Translations under genes and position numbers: made by a program
Assembly (NCBI GenBank): GCA_024305405.1
Contig: JAKNDB010000085.1
Coordinates: 62,001-126,000, forward strand
Source: Dirofilaria immitis
Lineage: Eukaryota; Nematoda; Chromadorea; Rhabditida; Onchocercidae
Reading direction: 5' to 3'
DNA: 64,000 nt
Shown here: in pieces, positions 24,775-37,900 of the stretch
Layout: each line of letters opens with the position of its first letter
How positions within the stretch are numbered: position 1 is the first letter of the stretch
Notes under the pieces: model-generated
The model's input: the letters and a program-made list of their open reading frames with translations, nothing else
The model's database searches: none
Told to the model about the DNA's origin: nothing

Positions 24775-27700
24775 ATGCTCATTGTGGGTGATCGAATTGA
24801 AGCTGGTGGCAATCGCGGGGTGATAAAATATATTGGTGCCGTGGACGGATATGATGGAGAATGGATTGGTATAGACTGGGATAATCCTGAACGAGGAAAA
24901 CACGATGGTTTCCTGAATGGGAAACGGTATTTCCAAGCAAAGTTCGTCATTTTTGAAATTCGAATCCGTTCGTTACTTAAGTATTTTTTCTTCCTATCAC
25001 AGAATGTTTATATTTATATCTTAAATAAATTATGAATTATACTTTGGTTTTATTTCATATTTTTGGATTCTAAGCATTACATCGTCGTGCATATAAGAAA
25101 AAAAAATAATTGCATCTGAGAAAAATTTTATAGTTCTGCGAAGAGTGGTTCGTTTGTTCGACCCACCGCAGTTAACGCAGGGAGAAATTTGCTTGAAGAA
25201 ATGAATAACAGATATATTAATTATAAACAATGTGATGTAATTGAATTTGGATCGAAAAATGTGGATCTTGTAAACATGGCAAAAATATACGAAAAACAGA
25301 AGTTTGCTTCAATGTTGTGCGAAAAAGTTTTTAAATGCAAATGAAAATTTCCACTCTTTCTCCTATAATGCATTCTAGAGATATGTTGCATCGAATATGT
25401 GCCGATGATTTTGAATGAAGATCTTAATGGAGGCTCACATTTTTTAGATAAAAATTAACGTTAGTGCAGTATATGGATTATTTTCTCTTATTATAATATT
25501 TTTTGCAGTAATCTATGGGAATTACGAGTTATAGCAATAGATAACATGAAAGTTGCGAAAGCTCCGCCAACCAGTTGTGCACTTTTCAAATATTGTACCG
25601 AACTTAATCTCTACAACAATTTATTATCGCAGTGGTGTGATTTGTTGGATATTCTATGCTTCTTCCCGTCATTGCGCTTTCTTATTGCAGGGTTACTTTC
25701 TATACTTGTTTCTTATATTCAAAGCAGGATCATAGCATTTTCTTGTCTTTTTGATTGCTGTAATATTTTTGTAATATTTTCTGGGTATGTTGTGTCTCCA
25801 TTCAAATTAATTTTATATCTATGAATCCATATTTGATATTAATCATTGTGAAATACCTAGCCTTTTGATATTTCGATTGAAAAAGAAATATCTTAGAACA
25901 TACAGAGCAGTACTGAATTGTACAGCAATTTATATCATTAATTAATGGAAAATAATCGAAATCATAATGTGAAATATCGTGACATATATAATGAATTCAA
26001 GCTCTCAAAGATTGCAATTCTGGCAAAGAATGATTTTTTTATATTTGTTTCTTTAGAGGATGCTAATGTGTTCATTATTTTTGAGTCTAATCAAAGAATA
26101 ACTTTCCAGCCGCAATTATATGGAGCGAGAAATGAAATCAGTCGTTGATAAACGAATAGTATCAGCTCCAATCACTATTTTAGCACTCGGTGAATGTCGT
26201 ATTGATGAAAACACGGTATGATTTTTAATAAGATTCCTTTTGATTTTATTGTTTAGTGTTTCGGATTACTTCGTAAACGGCGTAGACAATGACAGTTTCT
26301 TCGCATAGGTATTTTAAAGTCTTGTTGTATTAACTACCTTAACAAGTTATGACGGGATGTATCGATGAAAATCTATTAGTGTTCGTTAATTAATTTCAGG
26401 CCCGAAAGATTATGCATTTCTTCCCACATGTGCGAGAAATCCATTTGGATCGAAATGATTTGAAATGCTTTGATCCCGGAGAATATGGTCGTAATTTGGA
26501 AAGCATTGATTTAGAAGGAAATCCAATCAATGATTTTGCTAATCTTCATGTTTTATCGACTTTACCGAAGCAAGTATTTTTATCATAACAATTTCAGTAT
26601 TAGTTGCAATCAATGATTCTTGATATAACACATTTATATTTTTGAAATATTTTCTTTAAATCTAATTTTAGCCTTCGAAATCTCAACTTGATTAATTGCG
26701 GTTTGCATCATATCCATATACCAGATAGCGTTAAATTCAGTTCATTATCTTCACTTAACATTAAAGACAATCCTATAAAAGATGTGAGTTTGTAAACGAT
26801 TTGTTTTCAAAGCAATTTTGTAATTTTGTCAAATAACTGAATGAAAAAGATATAACTTAAATGAAAATAAGCTATTATTAAAAACTATATTAGCCAGCTG
26901 TATTTTTAAGCAGTTATTGTTTTGCTGAATTCTTTATAGTTAAAATATGGGAAAAATTTAACTAATGTTTCTCATCAAACACATTGAATTATGATATGTT
27001 TGGATATGGATAATTTATAACACCTTAGCATGCTTAAGAAAATGGCATGTAAGTGTAAGTATCAATAAATTCTGAATACTATTGCTGCAAACTTTCATTC
27101 AGAAACAATGGATTTCGGAATTGGCGAAGTTCTCAAAATTAGAGAGACTTTGTTATTCTTGTTCTGATAATGATAATGCTGATTTCGGAATTGACCTTCG
27201 GGAAATCATTATTGCCAGCATACCTCAGTTAAAATTTTTGGGTAATTCGGAGATAAGTTCTGTCGAAAGGCATTCTGCAGAAATACGTTTTCTCAATAAA
27301 TTCGGTGCATCTCCGATGACGGAAGAGAATCGCAGTATTGTAAAAAGGTAGATAATGTTAAAAATATATAACGCTGTTATGTTTAAGTGTTAGATATTCA
27401 AAAATTTTTTAATGAAAATAGGAATTTATATTTTCTGAATAATATGCAAAAATGTATCAAGTTTTCAGCAATTATTTCTATTTCGAATTGTATTTAACCA
27501 ATTTTTGTTTTTGGTAAGACAAATTGGAAAATAATTATAAATATTAAATAGTAATTGTGTATTTGTTGTCTAGATTAATCGAAGTACATGGCCAGCCAAT
27601 CGATTCTTCGTTTATGCCTTGTGGTGGAATGGATTTATTGAAATTAAGGTTGTCGTACGATGGAAAAATCGTGGAACGTTCACTTCCTACAACAGTCACC

Positions 27701-28168
27701 GTACAAAGATTAATCGGTATTGTGAGCAGACTTTTTCATTTGGATGCCAGAAAAGTAAGCTTATAGTAATACTTAGATAAGAAAATGTGAAAACTTCGGT
27801 CAGATGACACAAATCAAGAAATTCATGTGTTCTTGTTTGTGATGCTTTTTTGTAAATGACATACCTATATTAGTCGCAGCGACACTACGGATAGCTAAAT
27901 TAGTGATTTACTACAGTATTTTATTCTTGTGTTAGAATTGAGCGGATGTAATCTTGCATCGTGCAGGAAGATCAAGATCAATGTTATGCTTTGTTCACTT
28001 ATTATCTTTTTCATTTGCAGTGAAAAAATTAGATTCAATCAAACTTTTCAGATCTCACTCCAAGTCTGTGATTGTCATGGATTTATGATGAATTTGGACA
28101 AACCATCGCGATCTTTGGATTTTTATTCATTGTCTGATGGAAATACTATTTATGCAACGATTGTATGA
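24775..28168 (+). CDS. TBCE: Tubulin-specific chaperone E (tubulin cofactor E)
   Basis: Nine exons: 24775-24941, 25134-25313, 25509-25691, 26110-26215, 26400-26569, 26672-26783, 27103-27347, 27574-27754, 28052-28168; 486 residues, all phases consistent and no frame break, unlike the neighbours. Residues 1-75 are a CAP-Gly domain (GDRIEAGG, GEWIGIDWDNPERGKHDG, GSFVRPTAVN). The middle is a leucine-rich repeat array (NLYNNLLSQW, VREIHLDRNDLKCF, LRNLNLINCGL, SSLNIKDNPIKD). About 380-486 is a ubiquitin-like domain (LRLSYDGKIVERSL). TBCE works with TBCB, TBCC and TBCD to fold and dismantle alpha/beta-tubulin in the cytosol. The intron after exon 5 begins with GC rather than GT. An acceptor at 24720-24721, 53 bases before the ATG, may receive a splice leader. 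Confidence 0.96.
26570..26671 (+). other. GC-AG intron in TBCE
   Basis: The donor reads CCGAA then GCAAGT and the acceptor TTTTAG before CCTTCG. Joining AA to C gives the Asn that continues the leucine-rich repeat (LPN then LRNLNL) in phase, whereas no nearby GT does. GCAAGT matches the known extended consensus of GC-AG introns. Confidence 0.8.
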
Positions 28169-28627
28169 TATCCTCGTTTTTGAGCCTTATTTATTGTTTG
28201 CATTAATTCTAATTTAAAATTATAATTTTTCAATGTGATAAGAAATTGGTTATTACTTGGAGCGTATAATTATTTTTGGCCAAAAATATTTATTTAATAT
28301 CTTCCCCGCAGAAAAGTTGAAATTTATGAAACCTTCTATTGACTTATATAAAAGTTTATGTTAATGGTGAAATATTCGAACTTCGTAAATGTGTTATAAA
28401 TATTTGATTTACGTGATTGGGTTAAATTCCTTGCATCGGTGAATATTATTAAGTCGGATTTTGATACATTGTTTTTATTTACGTCATATCAGAAAATAAA
28501 ACGTCATTCTGTACATCTTCTATTCCTTATTAGTTGCTGGTATATAAACCAATGCAAATATGAATCGTAAATTTTGAAACTATGTTTCAGTTTTTTTCAA
28601 GCTTTTATCAATCTTAGTATTTATTTC

Positions 28628-30761
28628 ATGATGGACTATGCAACAAGTCGAAGGAAAATTTTCGCATTTGTTATTGAAGCTGGTAAGTAATTTCTCCGGA
28701 ATTGTTATGTTGTTATCGGATAAATGTTCCTCTCTCATAAAATGCAGTGCTGGTGTGCGTAAGATACGGAAGAATGGATATGATAGCGATAAGACTATAT
28801 CCAAGAATGATGAAATGCAAGAGTCGAATTCATGTTTTTGCATAAAAATATATTTTTAAAATATATATATAAATATATGTCTTATAGAGGCATTGGTAGT
28901 GATATTTTTTTGCTTATATGGATAGTATTTTCATTTCAGGAATTAAGTTAGAAGCAAAAATTCGACGATATGTACCGCTGCAGTTTTAACGTATCGGACA
29001 TTGAGGAAGAATAGTGCTTATGAACTATGTCCTTATGTAATTTTCATTTTATTAATCATTCATATTTGAGTAAATGATAAGATTAATTCGAGCTGGAAAA
29101 TTGATCAATGGTTTAGTATAAGTTTACAAAGATAATAGGAAGAGCATGATCAATAATTGATTTTGTGACTATAATCTAGAATATAAAGTCGTCTCTTTTT
29201 CCTGTCTAAAAATTTGTAGTAAGGACTAGATTCTTTTATATAAGTACCTAATATTCGATGTATTTTAACTCCGAAACGTTTGAACAGAAATGCGAATTCC
29301 GCGTTGAAAAAGAAATTTGGAAAACTGATATCTTTTGTTACACTCTTGAGCCAATTTTAGTCTTTGGATTTTTAAAGATTAATTTAAAACTGGATTTGAA
29401 TTTTCTCAAAACTAAAATTCTCATATGAATCAATATATAAAATTAAAGTATACGGAATTTCTACTACAAATTTTCTTGTTGCAGACTATCGCTTCGGCTT
29501 GCCTTCTCTTGGCGGCTAAAATAGAAGAAGATGAAATCGTAAAAACACGAGATGTTGTGAATGTCGCTTACAGGTTATTTGACCAGTTATTTGTCAAATT
29601 TTTGACCTTTTCAACGACTACTCAATCATGACATTAGCATAGGAAAAAAATTCGAGTATCATAGCAATGAAAAGGAGATGAATCTCATTTTGCTGTGAAA
29701 TCTATCAGGCATTATTAGTCTAAAGTCAAGGGCTTAATTAGATTTGCATTGAGCGTACTACATCCTCGTGCACCGATTCTGCAAATTGATGACGATTCGT
29801 GGGCATTACGGACGAGTCTTTCACGGATGGAATATATTGTGCTGCGATTACTGAAATTTCGTTTAGCTGTAGAAAATCCTCATAAGGTAATGTCCCGCTA
29901 ACATTATGTTAATCTATTATAGTTGAACAGCTATAAGAGGCTAATTGTTAAGGCTATTGAGCGACAATTTTACGCTTCTGTAATGTTTCAATTTTTAGTG
30001 ATTAGCTTCTTAGGAAAAACCGAAAGAAAAAAATGTCGGATCTTATTTTTAAAAACAAAAGGAGCAACGATATGTTCAAACTGAAATTAATATAGTTTAC
30101 TGAAACAACAATAGAAATTTTTGGCAGTTTATATTGTGTACATGTCTTTTATTTATGAACTTGTTTTGGTATTTTTCATAATATTTTGATATTTTAATTT
30201 CCAGTATTTACTCCATTACATCTCTTCACTGATGCACTGGTGTCCGCATGAATTTACGAAATTTAACATTGGTTCTATATCATTTATCATATTACGTGAT
30301 GCACATGTGAATCCAGATTGGGTGCTTTCACATAGTCCACAAACCATCGCCATTGTTTGTCTTGCAGTCGCTCTTCGTATTACAAAGGTCATTTATAGAA
30401 TTCATTATTGTTTATGATATGGAGAAATGTTCATCCTATGTTATTCTACAAATTGATATGATATGTCAGTTGTTTTCTGCTTATCTTATATTTCTAATTT
30501 TCATAATCTATAGTCTCAATAGATAATTTCCTACAATTTCTGTTTAGTTTTTAGCGTTGAGAACAGACTACTTCGGTAAAATGTTTGCATAAGATTTGCT
30601 GCTTTTGAATATTTTTTCAATTTCCAATTTTGTCGCAACTTATTTCCTATAATTTTGAGATTTCAATCGGTGTTCGATGGTATTCCATCTTCTATTCATC
30701 TATGACAAAATCGAAGTTACGACGTCTGGAAGAGGAATTGGTGACAGTATTAAAACGATAA
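28628..30761 (+). CDS. CCNQ: Cyclin Q (FAM58-type cyclin, CDK10 partner)
   Basis: Six exons: 28628-28682, 28940-29036, 29485-29573, 29742-29886, 30205-30387, 30660-30761; about 224 residues. It matches cyclin Q rather than cyclin C, K or L: FVIEAGIKL at the start of the box, then LLLAAKIEEDEIVKTRDVVN, WALRTSLSRMEYIVLRLLKF, NPHKYLLHYISSL, ILRDAHVNPDWV and a final WYSIFYSSMTKSKL helix. The two halves form the paired cyclin folds. In vertebrates cyclin Q activates CDK10, which targets ETS2 and ciliary regulators; the partner here is inferred. Frame in exon 2 needs one more A in the A5 run 28956-28960. The start is the first ATG of an in-frame pair. A longer ATG-initiated frame at 28638 is in the wrong frame and reads through the intron. 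It lies 459 bases after TBCE on the same strand. Confidence 0.93.
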
Positions 30762-31815
30762 CAGCCTCCTTGAATGTCTCGAAGTAGACGAAATAGCTCA
30801 CTTATTAGGTTTTCTTATTAGTCTCACTTTACTCTGTTTCTGCATTGCGTTCTTTAGGTATATTTGTATAATTTATTTATAAGGTAACTTTAATATTTTT
30901 TGATTTAATGTCTTCTGAATTTACTCCAAGGGAAAGAAGTATTTGCATTCAACCTCATGGGTTGTAATACATATTTTTGGGAAAATGGATCAACGATCTT
31001 AACGTTTAAGTGAAGAGATCAAATTTATGTTCTGAAAGCTTTAAACTCGCGTGCCTTCACTCAAATTCTAAGTAAATCTTTGTTGTAAGAAATGTTTTAT
31101 TGTATAATCAATATCCTATGCACTGCTATGATACACATTTTATTCATAGGGATTGTTTTCATTAATGTCATCTGATTTCTTGTTTTTATATACCAATATA
31201 AAGATGTACTAAAGTTTTTATAGTTTTGTAGAATTTATCAAATTAAATAAATATATTTAGGTAATAACATTTGAATTATCATCGTGAATATATATTTGCA
31301 AGAATTTTCGATGGTTATCAATGTTCTGTGTTCGAAAACTATCTTGTTTTTAACATACTTTTAATAATGTTAGTATTATATCATAGAAGGTAAATAAGTT
31401 AGGATAGTTACAGATATGACGATAAAATTTGAACACTTATTCAATATAATAAAAGAAGTAGAGAAATAGAGCTGTAATTTCACATGAGTAGAAGTGTTCA
31501 ATTATTGCATTAAGCAAGAGAAAAGGATAAATTTACTTCTTGCAACTTGAAAATGAAAGACTGAAGTTGTAAATATGTAATGACATAAATAATTACAATA
31601 TAATGAGATTTGTTTATGGCGAACACCGCTGAAAGATTTAGTAAATTGCTATACCAGTTGCTCTATCCTTCCTTTCTTTGCCTTATCATTTTTTTTTGCC
31701 ATATTTTATTATTGTGTTAGCAAAATTGTTAGCTCAATTCGATTCAAAAATTACTCACATCATATTTGTTTTTGAATTCTTTTATTGATTACTTCGTAAA
31801 CAATTCTTATATTTG
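30762..31815. other. Convergent 3' intergenic region
   Basis: Cyclin Q (plus) and the PTR gene (minus) end toward each other here. AATAAA on the plus strand at 31246-31251 and AATAAA on the minus strand at 31781-31786 (30 bases past the PTR stop) are plausible poly(A) signals. No other gene seen. Confidence 0.5.
31781..31786 (-). terminator. AATAAA polyadenylation signal for the PTR gene
   Basis: AATAAA on the minus strand 30 bases downstream of the TAA at 31816-31818, a normal distance for nematode 3' ends. Confidence 0.5.
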
Positions 31816-34800
31816 TTACCTTAAAATAATCGTTAGAAATATTGGAAGTAGTACTAAACCATGTATCATGCTAAATATAATAACAAGAAATACTGTTTTG
31901 AAAAAAATCTGTACGATATATGCTTGAACTGTTGCAAGTACCAAAATACCAAGTACTGTTGATAATGCTCCTAAAATTTGTTGAAGAAATGCATGCCATT
32001 ATTGAATATTTCATATATATATATATTGTTTTTAATTTCTAAATTTTATTAATTTAAGAATTATGTTCAAAATTTAATAAATTATATATTACATTTAATT
32101 TCTTAATCAATTACTTAATGAATTATTTAATAAAAAATGTTTTTGCTCGTTTATTTTACGATAATAATTGTAATTTAACATTACTCATTTCTAATAGCAT
32201 CAAAGATACACTTATAAGTTGAAATATGCAAAAATTAAAGATAAAAAAAGTTGATAAAACAAACGATAGGTAATACCATAAAAACAGGCCATCCAATAGT
32301 TTCCAATGCACTAATTGCTTTCATATGTCGATCACCATTTGATTTCACATACGCATAACCGATATGTGCTGATAAATCGACCGCAAAACCAATACTCATA
32401 ATAACTGTTATTATTGATACACTTTCTAAACGTACACCCCAAAATGTCATGAATCCAATTACACCTGAAAATTCATAATTATATTTATTTCATCTTCATC
32501 TTTGATAAGATATTAAAAAAATGCTTGTTTAATTAATTCTTGCCGAACAGAGGGATTCATTCATTCAATACCATTTAATTTTTGTCATCTGATAAATATT
32601 CTGGAATTTGCTAAATATTTTGATCGAATAAATATGAAATATTTATTTGTCAAATTAAATGAATAAATTATAGCGATTAAGTTTTTCCAAGAATTATTTT
32701 ACAAAATTGAGATATTTTCATAATTTACTAATCGATTGAATCGATGAACATCAATGATTTCATAAATTCATCCTTTCAATTATCAATCAATTTGAATGTG
32801 AGAAAAAATTTTAACTTCAAATATTACCAATATCAATGCTGAAGATTGCAAATGCGATAACAAATGCTGCAATCCAACTCGGTATCATGATAAATGATAC
32901 GATAAGCATTGATAACATTGCAAGTAGACAGTTTCTGATTAATGCTGGCTTCAATTCAATATACTGCAAAATAATCAATCGTTATATCTTCTATATCGAA
33001 ATTGAAATAGTAATAAGCATGAATGTTAAATGAAATCAAGATCAATTTAGATCATTAACTCCGTAATCAACCAATGAATAAATTAAGATTATAGAAGATT
33101 AAATTTGATAAAGTTTTCGATGAACTTTGACATAAACTTTGACATACAATTAAATCAAATACACGTAACAAAACTTTCGGAAATCGCTATGCTAACTGAA
33201 AAACTCAATAATTTTATTAATTGAATTTAACTTTCTCTATTACATTATTTGATCTCTATACGATTAGATTTTGGAAAAGTTTTTAAAAAAAAGCTTTAAA
33301 TCTCATTCATTCATACTTGATCTGCGAATGGATAATATTCATGAAAAGTTGTAATATTGAATTTTGAATATTTCGCAGAAAGTTTTCGCATCAATATCGC
33401 ACTTCGCATATGATCAGTTGGCGTTTTATAATTTCGGAGTCCAAGTTGGAAACGAAATGCAGACAATCGATTGTAGGACTACAAAAATGAAATTACAGGA
33501 CTACCATCTCGAGACAATCGATTATAGGACCACCATCTCGAGAACAAATAATCAAAATATTAATTAATTAATTAATCATAAGATGATACGATCAATGATT
33601 TGTTATTATCACTTATAATTATAAAATGATATGATCAATCATTTGTTATTATCACTTATTCGTTGCGTAGATAAGATTCCGAAATTAATTTCAACCACAT
33701 CAAACTTACATTGGAATCACTTTCATTTGTACCCCAAACCATATCCTTTTCCCATAAACGTCGTCCACCGGCTGATACTAACCATTCTCGACATCGCTCA
33801 TACCATTCTTGACTTCTGAAATTAAGCAATTTTTTTCTGATACCACTTTATCAATAAAATATTGATTATAATATAGTTATAAATTAAAATTATTCAAAAT
33901 TTTTTATTGATAAAATTTCTGAATAATCAAAATTATCAACATTGATATAATATTATCATTGTTTTATTTGATACTTACGTTGCCGGTAGTGGAATCTTTG
34001 AAAAATTGTAATCTTCTTTAAGCTTTTTTCATACGCATCAAGCCATATCATTGTCGCATTATGTCGCATCGTATATTCCGTATTTTCAAAATCATCGAGC
34101 ATATTTTGAAACTTTTTCTTTCCTCAGGATTAAATAGATCGGGTGGTGAATTTACCACAACTTGCATCTGTAGGCCTAAATTATAAATCTTATAGATATC
34201 TATAAATATAATCCTATCATTTGAATTCTTTTTATCAGAAATAATTTGTAAAGATAATTTTCATTTTACCTATGTAATATTTTAGTTTAATCTTTTCAAA
34301 TTCCATTTTTATTTTTATTTTGCAACAAAATACTGCATAGAAGCAAAAATTTCAACAATGCAAATATCATCGATTTCATAATTTTTTTATCATAAAAATT
34401 AATTTATCAACTGATATGATCATTCATTTAAATTAATTATTATTATGCTATTTATTTCTTACTAATATTTAAATAATTCTTTATCATTTTCTCAGTAATC
34501 ATCTAATTAGGCTCGATTAATATTCTTTTTTTTTTAGAATCACTGACAGGTGATAATTTAACAACATTCTCATGATCCTTCCAGTCTATCATTTTATCTG
34601 CTAAGTATCAATAAATCTATCGCATTGATAGATATTAAAATAAATTGAGCTTAGGTTAATTATTTCAATTTGAAATTAATTAATTATTTATACCTTCTTT
34701 CCAAAATGTTTCATCCATCAATATATAAAATTTGCTAAGATAAAATGAATCGAGAACGAGAAATTTTGGATTTAGGCCTTCTTTTAACATCGTACAACCG

Positions 34801-34961
34801 AATATCGATAGCGATATGTAAATTAGATAAATGAAAATAAAACTTTTTGGTAAAGCCATCAAGTAAGAAAGGACCATAATATTCATGAAATATTTTTGCA
34901 ATCATTGTTTCACGATGTTTTGATTTAGGCAATTCCTAAATTTTTTCAATTATTCTTATAC

Positions 34962-34998
<37 letters not shown>

Positions 34999-37900
34999 GC
35001 TGATGAAATATTTAAATTCTTTAAATTTGTTATCAATTTTTCTTATCATAAAAATATCATAGTGTGTTATATAACGATATCATAAATTATCAATAATTTT
35101 TTATTGCTAAGACTTTTTATCAATATTTTTTTTTTCTCAAAAATTTAATTCGTATTATTTCGAAAAATATAATAATACTTTTATGATATTATTAGTATAA
35201 TCTAACAAGTAATTATAAATGATGCGATATTATACGATATGATATACATCTTGCGAATTATTTCGCATCCAAAAAAAAATCATTTAATAATATATTTTTT
35301 TTGCGTTATCAGTTCAAATCTACTATTTAGTAAATAAATTATAACTGACCGATGAACTTTATCACTTTCTTATCTAACTCATTTTGATAAAATTATTATT
35401 TCATTTAAATCATTGTTGTTTTGAATTTCTAATGAATTATTACTAAGATTCAGTAAATATTTAAAAGGAAAAAAAAAAAAAACGATGCCAACCATATTTA
35501 GGCTTTGTTTAAAGTTTATAAAATTTTCACGCATTCTTTGGCTTAACGTTGTTGTTTTCATATCTTTCGCTATTTCTTTATTTTTTATCATCATTTCTTT
35601 CATAACTTTTGATGATATCGTCGAAGAGATATTATTCGTTGAAATTGTCAATTTTGATGATATATTACTACTACCAGTTAGAAATATTTTTTAAACAAAG
35701 TATCTGAAATGAAAGAAAGAAATTTTTATCATTTTTAAATGATAAAAGAATTTTCGTTTCGAATGATATTATCATATCATTCTTTAAACAAATCTGAATC
35801 ACATTTGTTTATTTTTATTTCCGCTTTTTTTTTTTTTGCAAAAATGAAGCAACGAAAATCTTCTGACCAGCTAATTGTTGATTGATAATTGGTCGTAATG
35901 TTATCGCATGTAATCCTTCATGTTCGCGTTTTCCACTATATACCATAACAGCAGTGAAAAATGTTAACTGATAAAGATAGGTGAATGTTATGCCCATAAA
36001 TGTATAGAAACAAAACATTTGAACACTTGGTAATGTTGTTAAGCATCCAATGCCAAAGGTCAACTGAAGAAAGAAGCAACAAATTTGTCGTAAATTTGAT
36101 GAGTTAATTGTTATATTTGTATTCATTGATAAATCGATAAATATTTAGAAATTCAAATAACACTTCGTAGTGATTATCACTTTTGGAATTATCATCACTT
36201 GGATCATTTGAATTATCCGGTTATTTGATAAATTATATCTTTCAATGATATCAAACGATTAATACGGTTGTATGCGAATATAATATAATACGGATCTTTC
36301 GAATTGATGAGTTATCACTAATTAAGCTGTACCAATTTTGTTAATGATATAATAGCATACCTAGACATCTTTACACTGTCTTATTATTCAATCCCAATAA
36401 TTATTATCAGTGATAAGAAAAGATGAGTAAATAGAGAAGGAATTAATACCATATCAGTTATTGTTGTTATTGATATTGCAACTGCTGCATCGGCAAGTGA
36501 TTCGGATAAACGATGTGATACATCATGTTCAACATTGGTTCGATGCCAAGCTGCGCTCATTATAAACATATCATCTACACCGATACCTGTATAATTATAA
36601 ACAGGTAATCATATTTTCTTAATGATATAATTAAAAGAAGAAAAATTTATTTATATAAATTGTCAATTTTTTTTCAATAAAATTATCATTTTTCAATATC
36701 AATATTTATAAATTATCAATTTTTTTTCATTTTCGAGAAGATAAACAAATTTCACCATTTTATCTATAAATATTATTAATTTTTAGGATACTAATGATAA
36801 AAGATAAACAAATTTCATCATTTTATCTATAAATATTATTAATTTTAGGATACTAATGATAAAAGATAAGCAAATTTCATCATTTTATCTATAAATATTA
36901 TTAATTTTTAGGATACTAATGATAAAAGATAAGCAAATTTCATCATTTTCTCTATAAATGTTATTAATTTTTGCAATACTAATGATAAAAGATAAGCAAA
37001 TTTCATCATTTTTCTATAAATGTTATTAATTTTTACAATACTAATGATAAAAGATAAGCAAATTTCATCATTTTATCTATAAATATTATTAATTTTTAGG
37101 ATACTAATGATAAAAGATAAGCAAATTTCATCATTTTCTCTATAAATGTTATTAATTTTTGCAATACTAATGATAAAAGATAAGCAAATTTCATCATTTT
37201 ATCTATAAATATTATTAATTTTTACAATACTAATGATAAAAGATAAGCAAATTTCATCATTTTATCTATAAATATTATTAATTTTACAATACTAATGATA
37301 AAAGATAAGCAAATTTCATCATTTTCTCTATAAATGTTATTAATTTTTACAATACTAATGATAAAAGATAATATGAAATATTTCGAAATTTGCATATGAA
37401 TTGAGCAAATTAAAATTTGTTTTTTTTCAAAAAGTAATTTCAATGAACTGACAAAAATGATAAATGGTGATACGTTAACAATAGCATTGTATAAAAAGCC
37501 CATCCATAAGATTAAACCAAATGCGCTTATAATTGCAAGTAAAGGACAAAATAAACCTGAAAAAAGTATATATATTTCTAATTTTAATTAGACTATTTAG
37601 GTTAACAGAAGATTTATCATTTGATCATCTATGATAAGCAAGATTGAAATATATATGTCATCGATTAAGTCATAAATTTTATTTTAATATTGAAGTTTTA
37701 CATGATTGATAGGTAAAAGTTTTAGCCGTGAGATTGTAAAAATATTTGGAGATTATCTTAATGATAAAATATTACGCAAAAGTAAAGGCAAGTGACGCAA
37801 ATGATGCGACAATACGAGGAATATTTAATGATGAATTATATAAAATGGAAAAATGAATTTACCTGAAAGGAATAGAGAAATTATTTAATACTTGGAAGGT

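Noticed and set aside
28638..28859. ATG-initiated frame of 73 codons at the cyclin Q start
   Set aside because: It runs through the GTAAGT donor at 28683; the frame starting at 28628 gives the conserved cyclin helix and joins exon 2 in phase.
36737..37369. CRISPR-like array
   Set aside because: Units are contiguous with no spacers, in a eukaryotic intron.
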